Origin: Pseudoalteromonas aurantia 208
GTDB lineage: Bacteria > Pseudomonadota > Gammaproteobacteria > Enterobacterales > Alteromonadaceae
Reading direction: 5' to 3'
Length of the DNA stretch: 64,000 nt
NCBI RefSeq assembly: GCF_014858725.1
Contig: NZ_AQGV01000013.1
Location: forward strand, 62,001-126,000
The position numbers were made by a program, and so were the translations under genes. The notes below the pieces were generated by a model, which made no database searches, was not told the DNA's origin, and saw only the letters and a list, made by a program, of their open reading frames with translations. Shown here in pieces: positions 9,008 to 20,451 of the stretch. Numbering within the stretch: position 1 is the first letter of the stretch; every line of letters starts with the position of its first letter.

Positions 9008-10948
9008 TTAACGATTTAACCTGTTTTCGATGAGTTCCTCTACTACACTCGGATCAGCAAGTGTAGACGTATCCCCTAACTGTTGATATTCATTTGCTGC
9101 TATTTTCCGTAAAATTCGGCGCATAATTTTACCGGAACGTGTTTTTGGTAGCCCAGGTGACCATTGGATCATATCTGGCGACGCGATAGGGCTTAACTCC
9201 TTACGCACCCAATTTCTAACCTCTTTGGTTAACGCCTCATTAATTTCTATTCCTTCATTTGGCGTCACATAAACGTAAATACCCTGACCTTTAATTTCAT
9301 GTGGATAGCCAACAACTGCGGCCTCAGCAACAGCTTCATGTGCTACCAGTGCACTTTCTATTTCTGCAGTTCCTAAGCGATGACCAGATACATTAAGCAC
9401 ATCATCCACACGTCCTGTGATCCAGTAGTAACCATCTTCATCGCGGCGGCAACCATCACCTGTAAAATAAACCCCCGGATAAGCCGAAAAATAGGTTTGC
9501 TCAAAACGCTCATGATCGCCATAAACCGTTCGAGCTTGCGACGGCCAAGAGTCTAAAATAACTAAATTACCATCCGTTGCCCCACCTAACGTATCACCTT
9601 GCGCATCAAATAATGCAGGTGCAATACCGAAAAATGGTCGAGTTGCAGATCCTGGCTTCATATCTGTCGCGCCAGGCAGTGGTGTGATCATGATGCCACC
9701 CGTTTCGGTTTGCCACCAAGTATCAACAATTGGGCACTGGCTGTTACCGATACTTTCATAATACCAAGTCCATGCTTCAGGGTTAATTGGCTCACCTACA
9801 GAACCTAAAACTCGCAAGCTGGAGCGCTGCGAAGTGGCTGTGGGTTCATCTCCTTTGGCCATGAGCGCACGGATCGCGGTGGGTGCTGTATATAAAATTG
9901 TCACATTATGTTTATCTACAATTTCTCCCATACGACCTGCTGTTGGATATGTTGGCACCCCCTCAAACACAACCTGTGTACACCCATTAATCAAAGGTCC
10001 ATATGCAATGTAACTGTGTCCGGTGATCCAACCAACATCAGCGCTACACCAGTAAACATCATCTTCTTTTAAATCAAAAACGTATTCATGTGTCATTGAA
10101 GAATAAACCAAGTACCCTCCAGTCGTATGGACAACCCCTTTCGGCTGGCCTGTTGACCCAGATGTGTAAAGTATAAAAAGAGGGTCTTCTGCATTCATTG
10201 GAGTTGGCTCACAACTAGCGGGCAGATCAGCCACTAGATCATGCCACCACACATCATGTGCATGCCATTCAACTTCACCTGCTGTAAGCTGATGTACGAT
10301 CACGTGCTCGACGCTTGTCACCCCTTCTTGTGCAACAGCTTCATCCACGTTGGCTTTAAGTGGCACTGCATTACCACCACGACGACCTTCATCTGATGTA
10401 ATGACAATCTTAGCGCCCGAATCTTTAATTCTGTCAGCAATTGCAGAAGGAGAGAAACCACCAAATACAACAGAATGCACCGCGCCAACTCGTGCACATG
10501 CTTGCATTGCATAAACAGCCTGAGGTGTCATAGGCATATAGATAGCGACACGGTCACCCTTTTCAACGCCTAACTTCTTCAAACCATTTGCCAATTTAGC
10601 AACTTCATCATGAAGTTGCTGATACGTTATATTTTCACCATCATCAGGATTGTCACCTTCCCAAATCAAGGCGATTTTATCAGCCTTATCTTCCAAATGA
10701 CGATCTATACAATTGAAAGATGCATTTAATTCCCCATCTTCAAACCATTTAATCGCAATATGTCCCTTATCAAATGAGGTGTTCTTTACTTTAGAATAGG
10801 GTTTAGACCAGTCTAATCTCTGCCCATGCTCAGCCCAAAAACTTTGCGGATCATCAATCGATTTCTGATACATTTCATTGTATTGATCATTATCAATAAG
10901 TGCGGCGTTCTTGATTGATTCAGGAACAGGATAAATGCTCTGTGACAT
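9008..10948 (-). CDS. acs: Acetyl-CoA synthetase (AMP-forming)
   Basis: Activates acetate with ATP and CoA to acetyl-CoA, the high-affinity scavenging route. The 646-residue protein shows the adenylate-forming P-loop [15 protein letters not shown], the motif WWQTETGG and the C-terminal [11 protein letters not shown]. The Lys of the last motif is the usual reversible acetylation site. A start at 10948 ([10 protein letters not shown]) is chosen because GGAG lies 6 nt before it; longer in-frame starts would overlap that Shine-Dalgarno. Likely activated by CrbR: an ACCTTAGTT motif lies about 75 bp upstream. Confidence 0.96.
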   Translation of the reverse strand: MSQSIYPVPESIKNAALIDNDQYNEMYQKSIDDPQSFWAEHGQRLDWSKPYSKVKNTSFDKGHIAIKWFEDGELNASFNCIDRHLEDKADKIALIWEGDNPDDGENITYQQLHDEVAKLANGLKKLGVEKGDRVAIYMPMTPQAVYAMQACARVGAVHSVVFGGFSPSAIADRIKDSGAKIVITSDEGRRGGNAVPLKANVDEAVAQEGVTSVEHVIVHQLTAGEVEWHAHDVWWHDLVADLPASCEPTPMNAEDPLFILYTSGSTGQPKGVVHTTGGYLVYSSMTHEYVFDLKEDDVYWCSADVGWITGHSYIAYGPLINGCTQVVFEGVPTYPTAGRMGEIVDKHNVTILYTAPTAIRALMAKGDEPTATSQRSSLRVLGSVGEPINPEAWTWYYESIGNSQCPIVDTWWQTETGGIMITPLPGATDMKPGSATRPFFGIAPALFDAQGDTLGGATDGNLVILDSWPSQARTVYGDHERFEQTYFSAYPGVYFTGDGCRRDEDGYYWITGRVDDVLNVSGHRLGTAEIESALVAHEAVAEAAVVGYPHEIKGQGIYVYVTPNEGIEINEALTKEVRNWVRKELSPIASPDMIQWSPGLPKTRSGKIMRRILRKIAANEYQQLGDTSTLADPSVVEELIENRLNR

Positions 10949-11023
10949 AGTCATCTCCAAGGTAAATTACTTGCCAAACGGCTTTCATCAAGGATCACTC
11001 AGCAGCGCACAGGAGAGTATTAG

Positions 11024-11203
11024 ACCTTAGTTGTATATGAAGTGAGTTTTTTAACAACTTCACCGCTCTACACGTTTTACTATTTCAAACATCATAATAA
11101 TGCGAATTACACGACAATATTGATAAATCACATAATTTTATATGATATCCATCGTCCCTTAAATGGGTATAATCCACTTCAACTCAACCTTGCCACCTTA
11201 GTC
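11024..11203. promoter_or_regulatory. acs/dcaP intergenic region with two ACCTTAG motifs
   Basis: ACCTTAGTT at 11024-11032 is 75 bp upstream of acs. ACCTTAGTC at 11195-11203 is 112 bp upstream of the porin. Both match the motif found before the symporter operon. Near the porin start a 9-bp inverted repeat, GGTTCATCA/TGATGAACC (11237-11245 and 11253-11261), could fold in the leader RNA. No small gene is apparent in 10949-11314. Confidence 0.4.
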
Positions 11204-11314
11204 TAATAGACCAATAGATAATTGAGTAAAGCGCATGGTTCATCAAAAGTGATGATGAACCGTTACTATATTAAGCGTCGTTGTCTACCAGCGTGGCTAT
11301 AAGGAACAATCATT

Positions 11315-12478
11315 ATGACAATAAAAAATTTAACAATAAAAACCCTTACAGCGTTCGCTGTTTCTAGTGCATTGAGTGCACCGGTTTATGCGGCAGCCAT
11401 TGGAGATACCACTGTCAATTATGGCGGATATGTAAAGTTAGATGCCATATGGAGTGACTTTTCTGATGGCACATTACCTAGTGCACACATAGGAAGAGAT
11501 TTTTACGTGCCTGGTACAACCCCCGTGTCAGCAACACACTCTGAAGATGCCGTATTCGATATGCATGCTCGTCAATCTAGATTCAACTTTGGTACAGCAA
11601 CAAAGCTTACTGATGGGAGTGAGATAAAAACTAAAATCGAATTAGATTTTATTGTTTCAACTGGCGGTAATGAACGCGTGAGTAATTCCTACTCACCACG
11701 TTTAAGGCAAGCTTTCGTAACATACAAAGGCTGGCTATTTGGTCAAGCATGGTCAAACTTCCAAAATGTGGGCGCATTACCTGAAACGCTCGACTTTGTC
11801 GGCCCAGGAGAAGGAACTGTATTCGTACGCCAAGCAATGGCGAAGTACTCGGTCGGTAATTGGTCTTTTTCAGCAGAAAACCCCGAAAGCACCATCACTA
11901 CTGCGGACAAAGGAAGAGTTGTTACCGATGATGCGAGTATGCCCGATTTTACAGCTAGGTATAACCATCAAGCAGATTGGGGAAATATTGTTATCAGTGC
12001 CCTAGCTCGCCAACTTACTTACAAGATAGGCGAGGCTGACGAAAGTGAAACTTCGCTCGGCGTTAGTGCATCCGGTCGAGTTAATTTAGGTAAAAACAAT
12101 ATCAAATTCATGATCACACAAGGTAAGGGGCTTGGCCGGTATGTTGGGCTAAACGTTGCCAATGGTGCGGTGTATGATGGCACAAATTTACACGCCATTG
12201 ACTCAACCTCTGGCTTCATTAGTTATCAGCATCATTGGAATACACAATTACGTTCTACTTTTTTATATTCGTTCTTTTCTGCTGACAATGAAACAAGCTT
12301 ACTGACAATCACTGGCGACCCGACCGAATCGAGCATGAGCTACAGTGCAAACCTCCTTTATTCTCCAGTAAAAAAACTCACATTTGGTGCTGAATATAAA
12401 GTCGGTACTCGAGAAACACAAAGTGGCTTAGACGGTGATATCAACCGTTTACAACTTTCCGCGAAATATGCCTTCTAA
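11315..12478 (+). CDS. DcaP-like outer-membrane porin
   Basis: A 387-residue beta-barrel protein with a signal peptide (about residues 1-26, cleavage near PVYAAA). It ends in an alternating pattern with terminal Phe (LQLSAKYAF), the usual outer-membrane insertion signal. The start of the mature region (YGGYVKLDAIWSDFSDGT) and the RQSRFNFGT segment fit the DcaP family of trimeric porins, which transport dicarboxylates and other organic anions. A role in acetate or organic-acid entry is inferred from its divergence from acs and the shared motif. SD: AAGGA before the ATG. Confidence 0.78.
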   Translation: MTIKNLTIKTLTAFAVSSALSAPVYAAAIGDTTVNYGGYVKLDAIWSDFSDGTLPSAHIGRDFYVPGTTPVSATHSEDAVFDMHARQSRFNFGTATKLTDGSEIKTKIELDFIVSTGGNERVSNSYSPRLRQAFVTYKGWLFGQAWSNFQNVGALPETLDFVGPGEGTVFVRQAMAKYSVGNWSFSAENPESTITTADKGRVVTDDASMPDFTARYNHQADWGNIVISALARQLTYKIGEADESETSLGVSASGRVNLGKNNIKFMITQGKGLGRYVGLNVANGAVYDGTNLHAIDSTSGFISYQHHWNTQLRSTFLYSFFSADNETSLLTITGDPTESSMSYSANLLYSPVKKLTFGAEYKVGTRETQSGLDGDINRLQLSAKYAF

Positions 12479-12497
12479 ATATTAAACATCTTCCAAC

Positions 12498-12533
12498 ACT
12501 GATATAGGTGTCTTATTACATACCTATATCAGT
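12498..12533. repeat. 12-bp perfect inverted repeat after the porin gene
   Basis: ACTGATATAGGT (12498-12509) and ACCTATATCAGT (12522-12533) are perfect inverted repeats around a 12-nt loop. There is no T-run, so it is not a classical terminator. It may protect the 3' end of the mRNA. A true terminator follows at 12543. Confidence 0.6.
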
Positions 12534-12542
12534 AACCACTTC

Positions 12543-12566
12543 AAGCGGCAATTTTGTCGCTTTTTT
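12543..12566 (+). terminator. Intrinsic terminator of the DcaP-like porin gene
   Basis: The 7-bp stem AAGCGGC/GTCGCTT (one G-T pair) has a 6-nt loop and is followed by six T residues on the plus strand. Confidence 0.75.
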
Positions 12567-12594
12567 ATTAACCAACGATTGCACTTGTACTATT

Positions 12595-12789
12595 TAACCT
12601 CAGCTCTGGATATGCGAATTTGCCCAATAAAGCTATTTTTCTCACTCTCGGCGTTGCTTTCATTTGTAATAGCCCGCTATTACTGCATAAAAGCGCCTTG
12701 ATATTGAACAAAATATCATCATTGAATTGTACGTAAGTTCGTTTACAAAGCCTTTTCTATTCCAAAACCCTGGCCCAAATCTGAGGTTA
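12595..12789 (-). repeat. 195-bp MITE-like dispersed repeat, copy 2 (inverted)
   Basis: Reverse-complement copy of the element at 7141-7335: identical length, the same TAACCTCAG/CTGAGGTTA ends and the same central palindrome. It sits between the porin terminator and the recA terminator, in the 388-bp non-coding gap 12479-12866. No convincing target-site duplication is visible here. Confidence 0.85.
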
Positions 12790-12820
12790 TTTAAATAACA
12801 CTTTGATGCTATTCACCCAC

Positions 12821-12848
12821 AAAAAAACCCAGTATTTACTGGGTTTTT
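12821..12848 (-). terminator. recA intrinsic terminator
   Basis: A stem AAACCCAGT/ACTGGGTTT (12825-12833 and 12838-12846) is flanked by A and T runs on either side. It works in the minus direction for recA and could act both ways. Confidence 0.8.
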
Positions 12849-12866
12849 AGTTATCGCTCGCGATTT

Positions 12867-13916
12867 TTATGCTTCGGCGTCTGCCGCAGCTAGGCCTTGA
12901 TCTTCACCATCTTCAGGAGTTATTGTTGCTTGCAGCAATAACATTTCACGTAACTTATTCTCAATTTCATTCGCAATTTCTGGGTTTTCTTTCAAAAATT
13001 TAATTGAGTTAGATTTACCCTGACCAACTTTGCTGCCTTTATAGCTATACCAAGCACCTGCCTTCTCGACAAGCTTATGCTTAACGCCAAGGTCAATTAA
13101 CTCTCCATGCTTAGAAATACCTTGGCCGTACATAATAATAAACTCAGCTTGTTTGAAAGGTGGCGCCACTTTGTTTTTAACAACTTTCACACGAGTTTCG
13201 TTACCAACAACCTCATCACCATCTTTTACTGAGCCAATACGACGAATATCAATACGTACTGAAGAGTAAAACTTTAACGCATTACCACCTGTAGTTGTTT
13301 CAGGGTTACCGAACATAACACCAATTTTCATACGTATTTGGTTAATGAAAATACATAACGTATTTGAGCGCTTAATATTACCTGTTAATTTACGCAAAGC
13401 CTGAGACATCAAACGCGCTTGTAAACCAACATGGTGATCACCCATATCGCCTTCAATTTCTGCTTTTGGCGTTAAGGCTGCTACGGAGTCGACAATTACC
13501 ACATCAACAGCACCTGAGCGTACAAGCATATCGCAAATTTCTAAAGCCTGTTCACCAGTATCAGGTTGAGATACGAGTAGTTCGTCCACATTTACACCTA
13601 ACTTCTCTGCGTAGACTGGATCAAGCGCATGTTCAGCATCAACAAAGGCACAAGTCTTGCCTTTCTTTTGTGCTTCCGCGATAACTTGCAATGTTAGGGT
13701 TGTTTTACCAGATGACTCAGGACCATAAATCTCCACTATTCGCCCTGTTGGTAAACCGCCTATACCCAACGCAATATCAATTCCAAGTGAGCCTGTTGAG
13801 ATAGCTTCAATATCTAAAGCCTGGCTATCACCCAACTTCATAATCGAACCTTTACCAAATTGACGTTCAATTTGTGACAATGCAGCATCTAGCGCTTTTT
13901 GTTTGTTATCGTTCAT
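12867..13916 (-). CDS. recA: Recombinase RecA
   Basis: Strand-exchange and SOS co-protease ATPase of 349 residues. Walker A is GPESSGKTT and the L2 loop region is [17 protein letters not shown]. The start is placed at ATG 13916 ([13 protein letters not shown]) because GGAG lies 6 nt upstream; an in-frame TTG 12 bases earlier would include that Shine-Dalgarno. It is followed by a strong terminator and preceded by pncC, the order found in many gammaproteobacteria. No clear LexA box was located in the 67-bp gap upstream. Confidence 0.98.
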   Translation of the reverse strand: MNDNKQKALDAALSQIERQFGKGSIMKLGDSQALDIEAISTGSLGIDIALGIGGLPTGRIVEIYGPESSGKTTLTLQVIAEAQKKGKTCAFVDAEHALDPVYAEKLGVNVDELLVSQPDTGEQALEICDMLVRSGAVDVVIVDSVAALTPKAEIEGDMGDHHVGLQARLMSQALRKLTGNIKRSNTLCIFINQIRMKIGVMFGNPETTTGGNALKFYSSVRIDIRRIGSVKDGDEVVGNETRVKVVKNKVAPPFKQAEFIIMYGQGISKHGELIDLGVKHKLVEKAGAWYSYKGSKVGQGKSNSIKFLKENPEIANEIENKLREMLLLQATITPEDGEDQGLAAADAEA

Positions 13917-13983
13917 TTGCTTCTCCAATCTTGCGTGATGCGAGTAAGTATACTGTATGGAATCACAGTATCAAGCATATTTT

Positions 13984-14472
13984 TTACTTTAATTCATTTA
14001 TTATAATATTCAGCGCAAAAGCAATAACTTGCATCCTAACCTGAGCTCTATTACCTGAAAAAATTTGTTTTTTGCTCTGTAATTTCCCGTTTATTACCAC
14101 GCCAAACCAAACTAATCCAACCGGTTTTTCTTCACTTCCTCCCCCAGGCCCTGCAACCCCTGAAACCGCCACTGCAACATCTGCATTTGCTTGTGTCGCT
14201 GCTCCAAAAGCCATTTCCTGTACCGTTTGCTCACTCACAGCACCATATTGAGCTAACGTCTGATCAGATACACCCAATAATTCCTGCTTCGCACTGTTGC
14301 TATAAGTAACAAAACAACGGTCAACATAAACAGAGCTGCCTGGCGTGTCAGTCAACGCATAGCTAATTCCCCCTCCAGTACATGATTCAGCAGTAGTGAT
14401 TGTCTGACGTTTATCCGTTAAAATAGCGCCCAATTGTGCTGCGAGAGTTGTGATCTCTTGTTGTAGCTCCAT
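13984..14472 (-). CDS. pncC: Nicotinamide-nucleotide amidase (CinA C-terminal domain family)
   Basis: Deamidates nicotinamide mononucleotide to nicotinate mononucleotide in NAD recycling. The 162-residue single-domain CinA-C protein has conserved segments [16 protein letters not shown] and [18 protein letters not shown]. The start at 14472 (MELQQEI) has AGGG 5 nt upstream and leaves 22 bp to the divergent mutS start; a longer in-frame start would overlap mutS. It is immediately upstream of recA, as in E. coli. Confidence 0.9.
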   Translation of the reverse strand: MELQQEITTLAAQLGAILTDKRQTITTAESCTGGGISYALTDTPGSSVYVDRCFVTYSNSAKQELLGVSDQTLAQYGAVSEQTVQEMAFGAATQANADVAVAVSGVAGPGGGSEEKPVGLVWFGVVINGKLQSKKQIFSGNRAQVRMQVIAFALNIIINELK

Positions 14473-14494
14473 ATTCACCCTTTTAGGTAGATGC

Positions 14495-17068
14495 ATGTCG
14501 ATAGATTTATATTCTGAACATACTATAAAACAACAAACTCCTATGATGCAGCAATATCTTAGGATTAAAGTAGAACATCAAGATATCTTATTATTCTATC
14601 GCATGGGCGATTTCTATGAGTTATTCTTCGATGATGCAATTCGTGCTGCGCAGCTATTAGATATCTCTCAGACTCATCGTGGCAAAGCCGGTGGCGCACC
14701 AATTCCAATGGCGGGAGTACCTTATCACGCAGTTGAGAACTATTTAGCCCGCTTGGTACAAATGGGAGAGTCTGTCGCACTATGTGAACAAATTGGCGAC
14801 CCAGCGACCAGTAAAGGTCCTGTCGAACGTAAAGTTGTCCGCATTGTAACACCTGGCACCGTGACAGATGAGGCGCTACTGCAAGAGCGCCAAGACAATT
14901 TACTCGCCAGTATTTGGCAAAATAAACAAGGTCATTATGGCCTTGCATATTTAGATATAAATTCCGGCAGTTTTAATATCGTTGAGCTAAAGACAGATGA
15001 AGCACTCAGTTCAACACTGCAACGATTACAACCTGCTGAATTGCTCTACCCTGAATCATTTCAAAATTTATTGTTAATCGAGCCAATTAAAGGCTGTCGT
15101 CGTCGCCCTGAGTGGGAGTTTGACTTAGACACAGCCAAACACTTGTTATGCCAACAATTTAATACCAAAGATCTAGTTGGCTTTGGTGTTGAAAATGCAC
15201 ACTCAGGGCTAATTGCCGCTGGTTGTGTCATGCAATACATAAAAGATACTCAACGCACAGCACTGCCGCACATTCGCGCGATTACACTAGAAAAAAATGA
15301 GCATGCGGTTATTTTAGATGCTGCAACTCGGAAAAATCTCGAGTTAACGGTTAATCTGTCAGGGAGTATCGACAACACACTTGCACAAGTCCTTGATAAA
15401 ACATCAACTCCAATGGGCTCACGGCTTTTAAAACGCCGAATTCACACGCCCATTCGTAACCGCCCGGAACTCAATGCAAGATTATCTGCAATTTCAAGCT
15501 TAATTGAAGCACAGCTTAGTATCGAAGTGTATGATGCCTTAAAGCAAATTGGTGACGTTGAACGTGTCGTTGCTCGGTTGGCACTATGTAATGCGCGCCC
15601 CCGAGATTTAACCCGATTGCGCAGCGCATTGCAGGCTATTGCGCCGCTCCACAGCATACTCTCGGAATGTAATGACCCCCGTATTACGCAGATTTGCGAA
15701 CAATCACCTTCCTTACCTAAATTACAAGACCTTTTAGAGCGCGCGATTATTGATAACCCGCCTGTACTGATCCGAGACGGAGGGGTAATTGCAACAGGCT
15801 ACAACCCTGACCTTGATGAATGGCGAGCATTAAGCCAAGGTGCCACTGATATTCTAGATCAATTAGAAGAACGAGAACGTGCACGCACAGGGATCAGCAC
15901 ATTAAAAATTGGCTATAACCGAGTTCACGGGTTCTACATTGAGATAAGTCGCGCCAACTCACATCTGGTACCTGTTGAGTACATTCGCCGACAAACATTA
16001 AAAAATAATGAACGTTACATCATCCCTGAGCTCAAAGAACACGAAGATAAAGTGCTGGGTAGTCAAAGCAAAGCACTTGCTTTAGAAAAGCAATTATATG
16101 AACAATTATTTGAATTTATCGCCCCTTATTTGGAGCAATTACAGATCATGGCTGCATCACTGGCCGATTTAGATGTGTTAAATACATTAGCGGAAAGGGC
16201 ACAAACACTTGACTATTGCAAACCACAGTTAACTGAGGAAGATGAAATCTCCATTGAAGCAGGGCGCCACCCCGTTGTCGAGCAAGTCAGCAAAGACCCC
16301 TTTATTGCCAACCCAGTACACCTCAGTGAACAACGTAAAATGCTAGTTATAACTGGCCCTAACATGGGTGGTAAATCAACCTACATGCGTCAAACGGCCT
16401 TAATTGTATTAATGGCGCATATTGGAAGTTATGTCCCTGCAAGCCACGCGATTATCGGGCAAATAGATCGTATTTTCACCCGCATTGGTGCCAGTGATGA
16501 CTTGGCATCGGGCCGCTCTACTTTTATGGTTGAAATGACCGAAACTGCCACAATACTGAATAATGCATCACACCAATCATTAGTATTAATGGATGAAATT
16601 GGCCGAGGCACCAGCACCTATGATGGCTTATCTCTGGCTTATGCAACTGCAGATTATCTTGCTCGAAAAATTAGCGCCAAAACCTTGTTTGCAACACATT
16701 ATTTTGAACTCACTGAACTTGCCAATCAGCAAAGTGGACTAGTCAATGTCCACCTTGACGCAGTCGAGCATAACGACACCATTGCGTTTAAACATACGGT
16801 ATTAGAAGGCGCAGCAAGTAAAAGTTTTGGTTTACAAGTTGCTGGACTTGCAGGAGTGCCAAAAGAAGTACTTAAGGTTGCCAAACAAAAACTCGCGATG
16901 TTAGAAAATCACCAGAGTGTCGTCGATTTAAATGTGCCCACACAGCAAACATTGGTTCTGAACAATGGACCATCAAAGCTTGAAACATCAATCCAAACGC
17001 TTGACCCTGACGAATTAACACCACGAGAAGCACTCTCACTTTTATATCAGTTGAAAAAGCTTGTATAA
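14495..17068 (+). CDS. mutS: DNA mismatch repair protein MutS
   Basis: Recognises mismatches and short loops and recruits MutL. It has 857 residues from ATG 14495 ([10 protein letters not shown]), preceded by TAGG. The mismatch-reading Phe-x-Glu is in [12 protein letters not shown]. The ATPase domain has Walker [16 protein letters not shown] and Walker [15 protein letters not shown] longer in-frame extension upstream is unlikely, since it would run through the divergent pncC start. It shares a convergent terminator with rpoS. Confidence 0.97.
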   Translation: MSIDLYSEHTIKQQTPMMQQYLRIKVEHQDILLFYRMGDFYELFFDDAIRAAQLLDISQTHRGKAGGAPIPMAGVPYHAVENYLARLVQMGESVALCEQIGDPATSKGPVERKVVRIVTPGTVTDEALLQERQDNLLASIWQNKQGHYGLAYLDINSGSFNIVELKTDEALSSTLQRLQPAELLYPESFQNLLLIEPIKGCRRRPEWEFDLDTAKHLLCQQFNTKDLVGFGVENAHSGLIAAGCVMQYIKDTQRTALPHIRAITLEKNEHAVILDAATRKNLELTVNLSGSIDNTLAQVLDKTSTPMGSRLLKRRIHTPIRNRPELNARLSAISSLIEAQLSIEVYDALKQIGDVERVVARLALCNARPRDLTRLRSALQAIAPLHSILSECNDPRITQICEQSPSLPKLQDLLERAIIDNPPVLIRDGGVIATGYNPDLDEWRALSQGATDILDQLEERERARTGISTLKIGYNRVHGFYIEISRANSHLVPVEYIRRQTLKNNERYIIPELKEHEDKVLGSQSKALALEKQLYEQLFEFIAPYLEQLQIMAASLADLDVLNTLAERAQTLDYCKPQLTEEDEISIEAGRHPVVEQVSKDPFIANPVHLSEQRKMLVITGPNMGGKSTYMRQTALIVLMAHIGSYVPASHAIIGQIDRIFTRIGASDDLASGRSTFMVEMTETATILNNASHQSLVLMDEIGRGTSTYDGLSLAYATADYLARKISAKTLFATHYFELTELANQQSGLVNVHLDAVEHNDTIAFKHTVLEGAASKSFGLQVAGLAGVPKEVLKVAKQKLAMLENHQSVVDLNVPTQQTLVLNNGPSKLETSIQTLDPDELTPREALSLLYQLKKLV

Positions 17069-17081
17069 AAAGTAATGATAT

Positions 17082-17110
17082 AAAAAAACCACTCAATGAG
17101 TGGTTTTTTT
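17082..17110. terminator. Bidirectional terminator between mutS and rpoS
   Basis: Stem ACCACTC/GAGTGGT (17088-17094 and 17098-17104) with a 3-nt loop, flanked by seven A and seven T residues. It serves both convergent genes. Confidence 0.85.
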
Positions 17111-17127
17111 ATTAAAGGTTATATCGC

Positions 17128-18108
17128 TTACAATTGCTCAAATAAGCTATCTGTACTCAAACCTTCATGCTGTAGTATATCTTTCAAGCGCCGTAATGCT
17201 TCTACCTGGATCTGGCGAACACGTTCACGTGTTAAACCAATTTCACGCCCAACATCTTCAAGCGTAGACGGTTCATATCCTAAAAGCCCAAAACGTCTTG
17301 CAAGCACCTCACGCTGCTTAGGATTCAATTCACCAAGCCAATCAACAATATGCTTATTAATATCATTGCTTTGTACTTCATTTTCTGGGCCATGGCCCTT
17401 TTCATCTGCAATAATATCTAATAACGCTTTGTCATTTTCACCACCAATTGGTGTATCAACTGAGGTGATTTTCTCATTCAAGCGCAACATTTTTGTGACA
17501 TCTTCAACTGGCCTGTCTAAGCACTCGGCTATCTCTTCGGCTGTTGGCTCATGGTCTAGCTTTTGTGTTAACTCTCTCGCCGTACGCAAATATACATTAA
17601 GCTCTTTCACAACATGGATAGGCAAGCGAATGGTACGAGTTTGGTTCATTATCGCACGTTCAATGGTTTGACGGATCCACCATGTGGCGTACGTAGAAAA
17701 GCGAAAGCCTCGTTCTGGATCAAACTTCTCAACTGCACGAATAAGACCCAAATTACCTTCTTCGATGAGGTCCAGTAACGCTAAGCCACGATTGTTATAT
17801 CTGCGCGCTATTTTTACAACTAAACGCAAATTACTTTCAATCATTCTTTTTCGAGACGCTTCACAGCCTTTCAAAGCTTTACGTGCAAAATACACTTCTT
17901 CTTCAGCACTAAGCAGCGGTGAGAAACCAATTTCACCTAAATATAACTGAGTTGCATCTAAGTTTTTTACTGTTTCATCTTTCGCGAAAATATCTTCTTC
18001 TTCAATGTTCTCTAAAAGTTCAGTTTTAGAGTTTGTTAAAGTGACATCCTCATTTTTTTCTTCAAAATCGTCCGTTTTTTTGGTCTTAACATTTGCAGTT
18101 TGAGCCAT
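17128..18108 (-). CDS. rpoS: RNA polymerase sigma factor RpoS
   Basis: Stationary-phase and general stress sigma factor of 326 residues. Region 1.2 contains [21 protein letters not shown]. Region 2 includes [20 protein letters not shown] and [18 protein letters not shown]. Region 4 includes [28 protein letters not shown] sequence (here starting [10 protein letters not shown]). The second ATG (18108) is chosen because GGGAGG sits 6 nt upstream; the first ATG abuts it. It lies downstream of nlpD, whose coding region probably hosts an rpoS promoter as in enterics. Confidence 0.95.
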   Translation of the reverse strand: MAQTANVKTKKTDDFEEKNEDVTLTNSKTELLENIEEEDIFAKDETVKNLDATQLYLGEIGFSPLLSAEEEVYFARKALKGCEASRKRMIESNLRLVVKIARRYNNRGLALLDLIEEGNLGLIRAVEKFDPERGFRFSTYATWWIRQTIERAIMNQTRTIRLPIHVVKELNVYLRTARELTQKLDHEPTAEEIAECLDRPVEDVTKMLRLNEKITSVDTPIGGENDKALLDIIADEKGHGPENEVQSNDINKHIVDWLGELNPKQREVLARRFGLLGYEPSTLEDVGREIGLTRERVRQIQVEALRRLKDILQHEGLSTDSLFEQL

Positions 18109-18164
18109 ATGCATCCTCCCAAGCGAATGAATGGTATAAAATCATCATACTGTCTGTCAGTGTC

Positions 18165-18992
18165 TTAATCCTTAGGTAAAAACCTAAGTGGGTTTACAGC
18201 TTGCCCTCTATAACGGATCTCAAAGCGTAGTGCAGTTTCAGTGGCATCTGTATTACCTATGTCGGCAATTCTTTGTCCAACTTTAACTGTTTGTTGCTCT
18301 TTGACCCATAATTTCGAGTTATGTGCATAAGCGCTTAGGTAATCATCATTATGTTTTAATATGATTAAGTTACCATAACCCCTTAATGCACTGCCCGCAT
18401 AAACCACAGTGCCCGCTGCGGCGGCTCTTACAGGTGTTCCATGTTTATTAGCAATTAGTAATCCTTTATAACCATTTTCCTTAACAGAAAAACGCTTAAT
18501 TACTTTGCCAATAACAGGCTTTCGCCACTGTACCTTTTTAGAAATCATCTGCTTAGGCACTTTGACACTGCTTTTCTGTTCTTTTTGAACATACTCCCGT
18601 TGTTTTGGCTTATCAAGTTCTTTTTTCTGTTGTTTGTTACTTTTTTGTATATTTATTTTAGAGTTAACGACTTTTACTGCGTGTTTTTTAACCTTTTTAT
18701 TTTTATTTTTAGAATTCTCTAGGTAGATTTTCTGCCCCGGATAAATCAAATAGGGTGGGGTTATATTATTAATTTTAGCGACAGCACGTACATCTTTATT
18801 TGCACTAAAAGCAATAGAAAATAAGGTGTCACCTTTTCGTACTTTATACTGATTATTTTTAATGTGAATTTTATGCTTCGAAGAGGTCTTACCTGATGAT
18901 AGATTAGTAACAGGCGCAGGTTTATGGTTCGTAGAGCAAGCACTCAAAAATAAGATGACTAAAAATAGTATCTGTATGTTTATTTTAATCAT
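18165..18992 (-). CDS. nlpD: NlpD lipoprotein, activator of septal amidase
   Basis: A 275-residue lipoprotein. The signal peptide ends in a lipobox, LSAC (Cys 19). One LysM domain (about 52-97, [19 protein letters not shown]) binds peptidoglycan. A Lys-rich linker follows, then a C-terminal M23/LytM domain (about 160-270). The M23 domain lacks the usual zinc-binding His/Asp set, as is typical for NlpD, which activates AmiC rather than cleaving the wall itself. It lies between pcm and rpoS, the conserved order. Confidence 0.93.
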   Translation of the reverse strand: MIKINIQILFLVILFLSACSTNHKPAPVTNLSSGKTSSKHKIHIKNNQYKVRKGDTLFSIAFSANKDVRAVAKINNITPPYLIYPGQKIYLENSKNKNKKVKKHAVKVVNSKINIQKSNKQQKKELDKPKQREYVQKEQKSSVKVPKQMISKKVQWRKPVIGKVIKRFSVKENGYKGLLIANKHGTPVRAAAAGTVVYAGSALRGYGNLIILKHNDDYLSAYAHNSKLWVKEQQTVKVGQRIADIGNTDATETALRFEIRYRGQAVNPLRFLPKD

Positions 18993-19060
18993 CTTTGATT
19001 TTTTGCCATAATATTTACTTCATCTATTTGTAATATTTAATATAAAAAATAAGGCTAAAC

Positions 19061-19699
19061 TCAGATGATATCACCAGCAACTAAAGGGACAAACTTTACA
19101 GGAGCTAAAGGGTGTTCAATAAATTGCTCACCTTGACGAACAAACAACGTCAAAATCTGCTCTTGCTCACCTAACGGAACAATTAATGCGCCTCCGTCTT
19201 GTAATTGATGTAACAATGATTGTGGCACTGATTTCGCTGCTGCGGTAACAATAATCCCTGAAAAAGGCGCTTTCGATGACCAGCCTTGCCATCCATCCCC
19301 ATGTTTCATTGCAACATTATATAAATCGAGCTGATGTAAACGGCGTTTGGCTTGCCATTGTAAACTCTTTATCCGCTCGACAGTAAAAACATCGTCAAAT
19401 AATTGTGCCAAAATCGCGGTTTGATAACCAGATCCAGTGCCGATTTCTAACACCTTACCCGATACCCCCACCTGCCTTAAGATCTCCGTCATTTTCGCGA
19501 CAATAAATGGCTGAGAAATAGTTTGCCCCTGACCTATTGGCAACGCGGTATTCTCATATGATTTATGCTTTAATACATCATCCACAAATACATGTCTTGG
19601 CGTATTTTCCAATACAGACAAGACTTTTCGGTCGGTTACTCCTTGTGCCCTAATTTGCTCAATTAAAGCACTTGCACTACGCACATAATTATTTAGCAC
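19061..19699 (-). CDS. pcm: Protein-L-isoaspartate O-methyltransferase
   Basis: SAM-dependent repair of isoaspartyl residues in aged proteins. The Rossmann SAM site is [17 protein letters not shown], preceded by the family signature [20 protein letters not shown]. The protein is about 212 residues from GTG at 19699, chosen because AGGGG lies 5 nt upstream and E. coli Pcm is 208 residues. An upstream in-frame TTG would give 221 residues and overlap surE. It follows surE closely, as in other rpoS operons. Confidence 0.93.
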   Translation of the reverse strand: MLNNYVRSASALIEQIRAQGVTDRKVLSVLENTPRHVFVDDVLKHKSYENTALPIGQGQTISQPFIVAKMTEILRQVGVSGKVLEIGTGSGYQTAILAQLFDDVFTVERIKSLQWQAKRRLHQLDLYNVAMKHGDGWQGWSSKAPFSGIIVTAAAKSVPQSLLHQLQDGGALIVPLGEQEQILTLFVRQGEQFIEHPLAPVKFVPLVAGDII

Positions 19700-19707
19700 C
19701 CTATCCC

Positions 19708-20451
19708 CTATCTCTTTAACCAACAAGCCATTGCATCAAGACTCTCATGAGCTGTCATGTCTACTTTTAACGGCGTTACAGCCGCATAACCTTGATTAAT
19801 GGCATGAAAGTCCGTGCCTAGACCTGCATCACTTTCATGACCCAATGTACCATACCAAAATACCTCTCTACCCCAAGGATCAGTTTGTTTTGTCATTGTT
19901 TCCGCTTTGTGACGTTTGCCAAGCCGACACACCTTTACCCCTTTCAATTCATCTAGCGGAATATCTGGCACATTGATATTGATTATTTGATCTTTGGGCA
20001 ACGGGTGTGACTGTAATTGTTTAATAATGTCTATCGTGATCTGAGCAGCGGTATCATAATGATTTTCATATTTAGAACATAGTGACACAGCAATAGCTGG
20101 TAGTCCCATATGGCGACCTTCTATTGCGGCTGCAACAGTCCCTGAATACAATGTATCATCACCTAAGTTAGCACCTTTATTTATACCCGCGACAACAAGA
20201 TCTGGTAAGTCAGCCATTAACTCGCTAACACCGATATGCACGCAGTCCGCGGGTGTGCCATTTACTGATAAAAATCCATTATCTAAAGTGGAAACTCGTA
20301 ATGGGTTCATCAATGTCAAAGAATGGCTAGCCCCACTACAATTTCTATCTGGCGCAATCACAATTACTTCAGCAATTTCACACAATGCTCGATATAAAAC
20401 CGCAATGCCTTTTGCATCAACCCCATCATCGTTACTGAGTAATATTCTCAT
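19708..20451 (-). CDS. surE: 5'/3'-nucleotidase SurE
   Basis: Metal-dependent nucleoside monophosphate phosphatase implicated in stationary-phase survival, 247 residues. The N-terminal metal-binding motif [12 protein letters not shown] and [12 protein letters not shown] fit the family, as does [16 protein letters not shown]. Its start lies inside the end of truD (20-bp overlap), indicating translational coupling. Confidence 0.95.
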   Translation of the reverse strand: MRILLSNDDGVDAKGIAVLYRALCEIAEVIVIAPDRNCSGASHSLTLMNPLRVSTLDNGFLSVNGTPADCVHIGVSELMADLPDLVVAGINKGANLGDDTLYSGTVAAAIEGRHMGLPAIAVSLCSKYENHYDTAAQITIDIIKQLQSHPLPKDQIININVPDIPLDELKGVKVCRLGKRHKAETMTKQTDPWGREVFWYGTLGHESDAGLGTDFHAINQGYAAVTPLKVDMTAHESLDAMACWLKR

